Assembly (NCBI GenBank): GCA_018816815.1 | Contig: JAHIVD010000075.1 | Coordinates: forward strand, 1-5,529 | Source: Patescibacteria group bacterium | GTDB lineage: Bacteria; Patescibacteriota; Microgenomatia; Daviesbacterales; UBA10151 | Length of the DNA: 5,529 nt | Direction: 5' to 3' | Program-made: the position numbers and the translations under genes | In this document: positions 1 to 4,418 of the stretch, in pieces | Layout of the letters: every line of letters begins with the position of its first letter | Numbering within the stretch: position 1 is the first letter of the stretch | The notes under the pieces: model-generated | Told to the model about the DNA's origin: nothing | The model's input: the letters and a program-made list of their open reading frames with translations, nothing else | Databases searched by the model: none

Positions 1-411
1 AGTGTTTCCAAAAATGGAAGTATAAATATAACTACACAAGCATTTCAAAATCAAATAGATGAGGTAATAAATCTCTTAGATAAATTAGCAAAAAAAGTTA
101 TCTCTCATTTAGCATTAAGAAATGAAAAGTTTTTAATAGAACTATGTGTAATTGAACCCAAATTGATAAATTTTGAAAATTACTTAAAAAATAAATTTGG
201 AATTAATAACCTACGAATTATCAACTATAATCCTAACTCAAAAATAAAAGCACAAATAATGAAACTCGATGAAGAGTATGTCATATCGATAAAAGGGGAG
301 AGTGAAATAGAAAAAATTAAAGAAGCTTATTTTAATATACTAACTGGTAACATTAATCAAGTAGAGGATTTAAGAGTTACTAACTCGGTTCTAATTAAAA
401 CTTCGGCTTAA
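1..411 (+). CDS. C-terminal part of an unrecognised AT-rich protein, 5'-truncated by the window
   Basis: Frame 1 is open from the first base to a TAA at 409-411, giving 136 visible residues. The true start lies to the left of the window. The TTG at 163 is only an internal codon, because the reading frame continues unbroken upstream and no ribosome binding site precedes it. The visible part begins with a polar stretch, then an amphipathic helix (about residues 15-45, with IDEVINLLDKLAKK), then a mixed alpha/beta region rich in Asn, Lys and Ile, with a strand-like stretch EEYVISIKG followed by a helix SEIEKIKEAYFNIL. There is no signal peptide, membrane segment or known catalytic motif in this part. 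GC is about 25%, far below the genes further right, which suggests an accessory or acquired gene. Its 3' end overlaps the convergent gene by 17 bases. I do not recognise the family. Confidence 0.72.
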   Translation, partial: SVSKNGSINITTQAFQNQIDEVINLLDKLAKKVISHLALRNEKFLIELCVIEPKLINFENYLKNKFGINNLRIINYNPNSKIKAQIMKLDEEYVISIKGESEIEKIKEAYFNILTGNINQVEDLRVTNSVLIKTSA

Positions 412-880
412 ACTGTTTTCTAAGTTCTCTTATTCTATTTTCAATTTGTTCCTTTTCAGAAGAGAATGATTCTCGCCTCATTAATTTTTTTAATGCCTCA
501 GTAATTAAATTACGTGAATTAATCTCAAACAACTTTGAGTCTAAGTATATTTGATTTATAAAACCCGTAATTTCATTTTCTGGGGTTGTTGGAAAATCTA
601 AGAACATCCTCGTTCGCGATAACAATTGATACTCATATTGCCTTAGCTCATTCTTTCGCTGCATCCAGGACAAAACATAAGTCAAAAGGAACGTAATAAC
701 GGCGCCAAGAATTACGCCTGCAAGAGCCGGATCGTACCACCAAGGAGTAGGATTTTCTATTTTTGCAGACAGATTTGTAATTTGAAGTTCATTTATTAAC
801 CTTATTGTTAGATTTGTTGTGTTTGAACTATTTATAGAGGTGCTCGCATTTGCTCCCTCAATTGAAATTTGTTGAATCAT
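395..880 (-). CDS. Small single-pass membrane protein of unknown function
   Basis: This 161-residue protein has a polar N-terminal segment of about 48 residues with five N-X-S/T sequons (N11, N17, N20, N23, N36). A WWYDP motif follows at 47-51, then one clear membrane helix at about 53-72 (AGVILGAVITFLLTYVLSW). After the helix comes a basic, helix-rich C-terminal domain of about 88 residues that ends in a Glu/Lys/Arg coiled-coil-like stretch (142-158). Positive charges right after the helix (QRK, then R80) put the C-terminal domain in the cytoplasm and the sequon-rich N-terminus outside (positive-inside rule). ATG at 880 is the first start after an in-frame stop at 902-904. There is no clear Shine-Dalgarno site, but a TATAAA lies 21-26 bases upstream, which fits leaderless expression. 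The family is not recognised. It could be an accessory or defence-island membrane protein, but nothing here proves that. Confidence 0.75.
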   Translation of the reverse strand: MIQQISIEGANASTSINSSNTTNLTIRLINELQITNLSAKIENPTPWWYDPALAGVILGAVITFLLTYVLSWMQRKNELRQYEYQLLSRTRMFLDFPTTPENEITGFINQIYLDSKLFEINSRNLITEALKKLMRRESFSSEKEQIENRIRELRKQFKPKF

Positions 881-900
881 GTTTGTTAGTCTAATTTTAT

Positions 901-906
901 TTTATA
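901..906 (-). promoter_or_regulatory. Candidate archaeal TATA box for the small membrane protein gene
   Basis: Read on the minus strand, TATAAAAT begins 26 bases ahead of the ATG at 880. That is close to the usual box-to-start-of-transcription spacing, so the transcript would start at or very near the ATG. No convincing purine-rich TFB-recognition element is seen, and the area is AT-rich, so chance is possible. Confidence 0.4.
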
Positions 907-1103
907 CATCAATACCTTCGCCATTAACACGTATTAATTTTACCTAATATCGTTATTTGGTTAAATATTTGCTGAAATAAAATTGGATCAGGCTTTTCCG
1001 GAAGCAATTTAAATATTTAAGAGTCTGCAAAACTTGTGGCAATATTTATATTCCGCATATTCTTTTTGATCTTCTCAGTGGTTGGGATAGTATTACATTT
1101 TTA
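907..1103. other. Divergent intergenic region, no gene seen
   Basis: This AT-rich spacer lies between the divergent membrane-protein gene (-) and the small ORF/protease unit (+). It contains the ten-base word TTAAATATTT twice (961-970 and 1009-1018) and another box-like TTTATATT at 1045-1052, which could start a longer + leader carrying the palindrome at 1104. All frames are broken by stops and I see no structured RNA. Confidence 0.5.
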
Positions 1104-1117
1104 CCTGATAAATCAGG
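1104..1117. promoter_or_regulatory. Perfect 14-base palindrome, candidate operator
   Basis: CCTGAT-AA-ATCAGG is a perfect inverted repeat with 6-base arms and a 2-base centre. Its right edge is 9 bases before the TATA box at 1127, where the TFB-recognition element would lie. A dimeric regulator bound there could block or aid TFB/TBP loading. The regulator is unknown, and this is inferred from symmetry and position only. Confidence 0.4.
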
Positions 1118-1126
1118 CAGATAATA

Positions 1127-1134
1127 TTTATATG
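1127..1134 (+). promoter_or_regulatory. TATA box for the small ORF and probably the protease gene
   Basis: TTTATATG matches the archaeal box well and its centre is about 26 bases ahead of the ATG at 1157. The predicted start of transcription therefore falls at or next to that ATG, giving a leaderless message. The protease follows 11 bases after the small ORF, so one transcript could cover both. Confidence 0.55.
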
Positions 1135-1156
1135 GCGAACAGCAGACAAACAGTAC

Positions 1157-1381
1157 ATGAGGGTAAGCTTGGATGAGAAAGGAAAAGCATCGGGTATCAT
1201 ATCAGCCTCGGCGAATAGTGAACAACTACCGGCTCCAGATACTTGGAGACTTGTGTTAATATTCAGTATCCAAATTTCCAGAGGCTGCATGGTACTCTCT
1301 TTAATTATTCTATTATTAATCGTAAACTATATATGTAAGACTAAACAAAGAAACATTTTGGAATATGTCCCAATTCCTTAA
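1157..1381 (+). CDS. Possible small membrane protein ahead of the protease gene
   Basis: This 74-residue ORF has a soluble polar N-terminal half, then a strongly hydrophobic stretch at about residues 45-59 (MVLSLIILLLIVNYI) and a basic tail (CKTKQR). That makes it a plausible single-pass membrane peptide. The ATG is the first start after an in-frame stop at 1109-1111. There is no Shine-Dalgarno site, but a TATA box at exactly leaderless spacing supports this start. The stop codon is 11 bases before the protease ATG, an operon-like gap. I recognise no family. The alternative is that this is a non-coding leader for the protease and the ORF is chance; a second ORF on the opposite strand covers part of the same stretch, and codon bias does not decide. 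Confidence 0.38.
   Translation: MRVSLDEKGKASGIISASANSEQLPAPDTWRLVLIFSIQISRGCMVLSLIILLLIVNYICKTKQRNILEYVPIP
1327..1335 (+). promoter_or_regulatory. Alternative TATA-like box for the protease
   Basis: CTATATATG lies about 62 bases ahead of the protease ATG. Transcription from here would start near 1355-1360 and leave a short leader of about 35 bases containing the ribosome binding site. It competes with the box at 1127 as the protease promoter; it also lies within the small ORF, so it may be chance. Confidence 0.28.
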
Positions 1382-1387
1382 GGGAGG
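1382..1387 (+). promoter_or_regulatory. Strong ribosome binding site of the protease gene
   Basis: GGGAGG sits 5 bases before the ATG at 1393 and directly follows the stop of the small ORF. It fixes the protease start and contrasts with the leaderless-looking genes nearby. Confidence 0.8.
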
Positions 1388-1392
1388 ATAAA

Positions 1393-2595
1393 ATGTTAAT
1401 AAGTAGAAAGCTATTAGTTTTGTTAATACTGCTGGCTATATTCACCAGACCCGCTTTGGCATCCCATACCGCAAAGGTTCCAGTGATCATAAATTTTAAA
1501 GATACTGTGACACCTGCTGATGTCCAAATGGTGAGGGATCTTGGAGGGGAAATAAAATACACCTACAAAATAATTCCAAGCATTGCAGCATCGGTACCTG
1601 CAGAAAATTTAGGCGAGTTTAGGCGTCATTTTAGAGTTTCGGGAATCGATGATGACGTAGAAGTCAAAGCCATGGATTTAATGGCTGATAATCAGATCAA
1701 TGCACCTTCGGTCTGGAATAACGGGTATACTGGTCAGGGTGTAAGGGTAGCAATCATAGACACAGGTATTGTTCAGAACCATCCAGAATTCGCAGGCAGG
1801 GTAGTTACATGCGAATATACGATAGGCAATACATGTGAGGATGGCGATGGTCATGGAACTCATGTAGCTGGAATTGCTGGAGCTGCTGGAAACTTAAACA
1901 CAGCCAATAGTGATAGGGCAAAAGGCGTTGCGCCTAACATCTCATTTATGGTTTACAAGGTTCTGGATGATAGCGGCAGTGGAACATTATCAAGCGTGAT
2001 AGCAGGAATAGACCGGGCGACGAAGGGTCCTGATGGAATTTTAGGCACAGGCGATGAAGCTCAAGTAATAAGCATGAGCTTGGGAACTTCTCAAACCTGG
2101 AAGAGAACAAATTGCGATAATGCATATTCCTCCATGACGAATGCAATAAATACGGCTGTGAATAATGGCATAACAGTGGTTGCTGCTGCGGGGAATAGCG
2201 GAGGCGCAGGTGTCTCTAATCCTGGCTGCATTAGCACAACTATAGTTGTGGGCGCAGTAAATTTCAATGACGAGTTGGCTAGATTCTCAGGCCAGGGCTT
2301 TGCTATGAAAGACCATGGTGTTGTGGCGTCTGGTGTCGGCATATTCTCCACATGGTTAAACAATGGCTATAATACGATTAGTGGCACTTCAATGGCAACG
2401 CCTGTAGTTTCTGGGACAGTTGCTCTACTGAAATCTGCTAACCCCAGTTTAACCCCTACAGATATGAAAACCAAGCTTTTCAGTACTGCGAAGGATTTGG
2501 GGAGTTCAGGCAGCGATAATAAATTTGGGAATGGCAGGATAGATGCATACAGAGCCTATATCTGTGCAACGGGCGGGGCGTGCACGCGCCCGTAA
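1393..2595 (+). CDS. Secreted subtilisin-like serine protease (S8 family)
   Basis: This complete 400-residue prepro-subtilase hydrolyses peptide bonds outside the cell. Residues 1-23 form a Sec signal peptide (RK, hydrophobic core, ALA before S24). Residues about 28-93 resemble the I9-type propeptide that folds and inhibits the enzyme. The catalytic domain spans about 105-388 and has the full triad: D123 in VAIIDTGI, H154 in GHGTHVAG and S333 in SGTSMATP. The oxyanion Asn is N268 in AAAGNSG. GNGRIDAYRA closes the fold. Six cysteines (140, 148, 241, 279, 391, 397) would allow three disulfides, which suits an extracellular enzyme. The Asp/Gly-rich insert at 212-223 (GPDGILGTGDEA) may bind calcium. 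The usual APG before the last strands reads ASG here (312-314). There is no C-terminal anchor or PPC/PKD domain, so the enzyme is probably released. The start is set by GGGAGG five bases upstream. Confidence 0.96.
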   Translation: MLISRKLLVLLILLAIFTRPALASHTAKVPVIINFKDTVTPADVQMVRDLGGEIKYTYKIIPSIAASVPAENLGEFRRHFRVSGIDDDVEVKAMDLMADNQINAPSVWNNGYTGQGVRVAIIDTGIVQNHPEFAGRVVTCEYTIGNTCEDGDGHGTHVAGIAGAAGNLNTANSDRAKGVAPNISFMVYKVLDDSGSGTLSSVIAGIDRATKGPDGILGTGDEAQVISMSLGTSQTWKRTNCDNAYSSMTNAINTAVNNGITVVAAAGNSGGAGVSNPGCISTTIVVGAVNFNDELARFSGQGFAMKDHGVVASGVGIFSTWLNNGYNTISGTSMATPVVSGTVALLKSANPSLTPTDMKTKLFSTAKDLGSSGSDNKFGNGRIDAYRAYICATGGACTRP

Positions 2596-2613
2596 TCTTT
2601 TCCCATCTTTTTT
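2576..2613 (+). terminator. Hairpin-plus-T terminator overlapping the end of the protease gene
   Basis: GGGCG (2576-2580) pairs with CGCCC (2587-2591), with a further T-G pair closing a GCAC loop. The stem lies inside the last codons, just before the TAA. It is followed by T-rich sequence ending in six T at 2608-2613. The T-run is some distance from the stem, so archaeal T-tract termination may matter more than the hairpin. A partner GGGCG at 2571-2575 could form an alternative stem. Confidence 0.5.
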
Positions 2614-2795
2614 ATACAACACGATGTTTCCTTCTCTGAAAAAGCAGAATTGGTGTCACCTACTATTTCAATTCTTCTAAAAGTCTCTTCGTTATCCATT
2701 GTGAAAGGCCTGTTTATTTGCTTTCATTTTCTATATTTATTCTTCCATTCTGGAAATGTACACTTACGATCAGAGATGTACTTTCAATCAAAGAT
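2614..2795. other. Convergent intergenic spacer, no gene seen
   Basis: This stretch separates the ends of the protease and DUF5667-like genes. The only open frame (about 68 codons on +, 2650-2856) has no ribosome binding site or promoter, is low-complexity Phe/Ser/Leu, and runs through the terminator hairpin. I take the region as non-coding. Confidence 0.6.
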
Positions 2796-2843
2796 AAAAA
2801 AAGATAGACGAAATTTCGCCTATCTTACCGGGTCTTATTTTTT
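2796..2843. terminator. Bidirectional terminator, long inverted repeat
   Basis: Bases 2801-2826 form two abutting 13-base arms (AAGATAGACGAAA and TTTCGCCTATCTT) that pair at 12 of 13 positions. The single mismatch is A2808 against C2819. On the minus strand the stem runs into seven U (complement of A 2796-2802), just after the DUF5667-like gene, which is the classic arrangement. On the plus strand six T follow at 2838-2843, so it can also stop read-through from the protease. Confidence 0.8.
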
Positions 2844-2868
2844 CAGCTTACCCTGATCAATCGCTTTT

Positions 2869-3585
2869 TCAGTTTCTCCTCTCTCCTTTTCCCTTTTCAG
2901 GCTTCTCTTCTTTTGCAGATACTGCAACCTGGTCATCCTTCGATGCTGTTCGATTCCCTTTCATGATATTGGAGTCAAGTTTTTGCCCCATCTTTGATGC
3001 AAACCTTATCTGTATGTCCTTGCTGTTGTTGTAAGCTCTCTGAAGTCCAGAATTATTCGTGTGAGTGATGCTAAGATTCACCAGAATAAGCTGATGTTTT
3101 AAGATCATCTTCTGTGCATTAACAAGTCCAGTAGCTTTATCTGGAAGCTTGGAGATTGAATCGTTCACATCTTTGATTTTCGCTTCATACGCTGCAAGTG
3201 CTTTGTTTGCCGCTTCAGTGTCATTCTTTTTTAGTGTGGCTCTTACTTCAGCTAGCCTGTGTCTTGCATTGGCTACCTGTTTTCCAAGTTTTTCGCTTGC
3301 ATTGAAGGTGAATACCTCATCGATGTTTCCAAATGCTATTGCCAATCCATATAAAGCATTTCCAGGACCGATTAGACCTTCACCCGACTCTTCATCATCT
3401 GCCGCTTCCGCAGTTGCTGTACTGGTTGCTGTTGCAGTTACAGTTAATGTTTCAGTTGGAGATCCAATTGCCGATACTGTTGGTGTCTCATTGCCTGTAG
3501 CATTCTCTGTGGCGTCGGCCATGCCTATAGTAAAGGCCAGCACTAACAGGATTATGCCTGCCAGAGTTATATTTCTCAATCTCAT
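2869..3585 (-). CDS. Secreted DUF5667-like helical protein
   Basis: This 238-residue exported protein of unknown function has a signal peptide at 1-25 (ITLAGIILLVLAFTIG core, likely cut after GMADA). A Thr/Ala/Val-rich low-complexity linker at 33-60 looks like a glycosylated stalk, and an acidic patch DDEESGE follows at 63-69. The domain from about 70 to 200 starts with GPGNALYGLAIAFGNIDEVF and continues with ASEKLGKQVANARHRLAEV and a charged helix. This matches the pattern of the DUF5667 family (G-P-x-x-x-LYGL, then helices with LA-R-LAE), recalled rather than searched. Nine N-X-S/T sequons in the mature part (N28 to N211) suggest heavy N-glycosylation. The C-terminus is very basic and Lys/Glu-rich (224-238). 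The start is fixed by GAGGTGA four bases upstream. It is a monocistronic unit with its own promoter and terminator. Confidence 0.85.
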   Translation of the reverse strand: MRLRNITLAGIILLVLAFTIGMADATENATGNETPTVSAIGSPTETLTVTATATSTATAEAADDEESGEGLIGPGNALYGLAIAFGNIDEVFTFNASEKLGKQVANARHRLAEVRATLKKNDTEAANKALAAYEAKIKDVNDSISKLPDKATGLVNAQKMILKHQLILVNLSITHTNNSGLQRAYNNSKDIQIRFASKMGQKLDSNIMKGNRTASKDDQVAVSAKEEKPEKGKGERRN

Positions 3586-3589
3586 AATT

Positions 3590-3596
3590 TCACCTC
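3590..3596 (-). promoter_or_regulatory. Ribosome binding site of the DUF5667-like gene
   Basis: On the minus strand GAGGTGA lies four bases before the ATG at 3585 and matches the archaeal anti-Shine-Dalgarno consensus, confirming the start. Confidence 0.8.
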
Positions 3597-3603
3597 GCGT
3601 TAG

Positions 3604-3616
3604 GCGGCATTTTGCC
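3604..3616. promoter_or_regulatory. Small palindrome at the transcription start of the DUF5667-like gene
   Basis: CGGCA-TTT-TGCCG is a perfect 5-base-arm inverted repeat. It lies between the TATA box (3627-3634) and the ribosome binding site, so it covers the predicted start of transcription (about 3604-3606). That is a typical place for an archaeal repressor. A short hairpin in the message is the other reading. Confidence 0.35.
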
Positions 3617-3626
3617 GTTAAAAACT

Positions 3627-3634
3627 TATATAAA
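3627..3634 (-). promoter_or_regulatory. Archaeal core promoter of the DUF5667-like gene
   Basis: The minus strand reads TTTATATA, a perfect box A, preceded by a purine-rich element (CTAAATGA) in the TFB-recognition position. The start of transcription about 25 bases on would leave a leader of about 20 bases containing the ribosome binding site. This is the best promoter in the window. Confidence 0.75.
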
Positions 3635-3827
3635 TCATTTAGAATTTAAGCATTCTTACTATCCAATAATATTTTAAAGTATATTATTCATCCAAAAAGC
3701 GTTAAATCGTTTTGAAACGTCCTATTTCCTTTAGATAACTTTAATAATAGATAAAATAGGACGAAAAGTTATTAAAATGCTATTATTTATGTCAAGCGAC
3801 AATCCTTATATAATCTAATAAATATCT
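3635..3827. other. AT-rich intergenic stretch, no gene seen
   Basis: This very AT-rich sequence lies upstream of the DUF5667-like promoter. It contains a 12-base palindrome (CGTTT-TG-AAACG, 3708-3719), the larger inverted repeat noted separately, and a box-like CTTATATA at 3805-3812 that could fire rightward but leads to no convincing gene. All frames are closed. Confidence 0.55.
3718..3763. repeat. Inverted repeat with 10-base arms around a 26-base AT-rich centre
   Basis: CGTCCTATTT (3718-3727) and AAATAGGACG (3754-3763) are perfect reverse complements. The left arm shares its first two bases with a smaller palindrome (3708-3719). It could be a paired operator, a hairpin in an unannotated transcript, or the ends of a tiny decayed element. 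No target duplication is evident. Confidence 0.5.
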
Positions 3828-4079
3828 TTACTGAGCCGTTTCTATCTTTGTCAGAGAAAAAGAGAGCTTATTCATAGTTCCATTTACTCCTATTTTTGAG
3901 CCATAAATTGACCTTAAAACCCACCGAGTTTTTGCTTTCAGGTCGTAGTTCTGGCATACAAGTATGAACTCTTGATTGAGCGAAAAGGGAGCCAATACAG
4001 GACTATACAAAATTTTGGAAGATTCGTCCAAAAACCAGAAGGCTCCCAAATTCATCCTAATGATAAACATTATAATCAT
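3828..4079 (-). CDS. Doubtful 83-residue ORF, possibly a gene remnant
   Basis: The longest frame in this interval encodes a beta-rich looking peptide (ILYSPVLAPFSLNQEFILV, then YDLKAKTRWVLRS, ending SLTKIETAQ). No ribosome binding site precedes the ATG at 4079 or the internal ATG at 4055 (M9), and the nearest box-like sequence is weak. There is no signal peptide, and I recognise no family. The even mix of hydrophobic and charged residues in the C-terminal two thirds reads more like a protein piece than like noise, so it may be the remnant of a longer gene. A chance ORF is equally possible. Confidence 0.25.
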   Translation of the reverse strand: MIIMFIIRMNLGAFWFLDESSKILYSPVLAPFSLNQEFILVCQNYDLKAKTRWVLRSIYGSKIGVNGTMNKLSFSLTKIETAQ

Positions 4080-4418
4080 TAATCATGAATAAAAATCGAA
4101 AGGTCTAAATACTATGGCAGATTACTAAACAAAAAGTTCCAGTTAAAGCATTAATAACGAGATTTGGTGGAGAATATGCACAGAGGGATAATATTCCATG
4201 TTGTTTTCTGCTCTTTTCTCGTTCTACATGGTGTGCGTTACAGAGTGGCGCTGGGTATGAAGAGGTAAAAGGTGGAAGTGAGAAAACATGATCAGGTGTA
4301 AAGTTTGCTGAGGATGGTGTTTCTTCTGGGTAAGCGGTTGGGATAACGGCGCCAACAATCTATTGCAGGTGGGCGACAAGATAGTTTAGGATTATTATTT
4401 TAGTAGGCGAGAAAATAT
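4080..4418. other. Gene-poor stretch ahead of the Cys-rich protein, possibly decayed coding sequence
   Basis: No long frame is open. Two short + reading frames have ribosome-binding-like purine runs. ATG 4176 to TAA 4268 (30 codons, hydrophobic, preceded by GGTGGAG at 4166-4172) is the first. ATG 4288 is preceded by GGTGGAAGTGAG, but its frame meets TGA at 4309-4311 and then stays open to a TAG at 4387-4389 (…VSGWDNGANNLLQVGDKIV). They may be fragments of one broken gene or chance. A weak TTATTATTT near 4392-4400 is the only promoter-like sequence close to the next gene. Confidence 0.4.

Noticed and set aside
696..708. ATAACGGCGCCAA occurs here and again at 4343-4355
   Set aside because: A 13-base exact match between two places in 5.5 kb is within what chance can give, the flanks do not match, and one copy lies inside a coding region.
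961..1018. TTAAATATTT repeated twice, considered as iterons or CRISPR-like units
   Set aside because: There are only two copies of a low-complexity AT word in AT-rich sequence, without regular spacing or further copies.
1093..1290. 65-codon ORF on the minus strand
   Set aside because: It overlaps the promoter, palindrome and small + ORF, has no ribosome binding site or promoter, and reads as a shadow.
2091..2363. 90-codon ORF on the minus strand inside the protease gene
   Set aside because: The protease frame is certain from its catalytic motifs; this is an antisense shadow without start signals.
2650..2856. 68-codon plus-strand ORF between the convergent genes
   Set aside because: Low-complexity Phe/Ser content, no start signals, and it crosses the terminator hairpin.
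3149..3649. 166-codon ORF on the plus strand opposite the DUF5667-like gene
   Set aside because: Its Ala/Ser/Val-rich translation is the antisense image of the real gene and runs through that gene's promoter; there is no signal for a start of its own.
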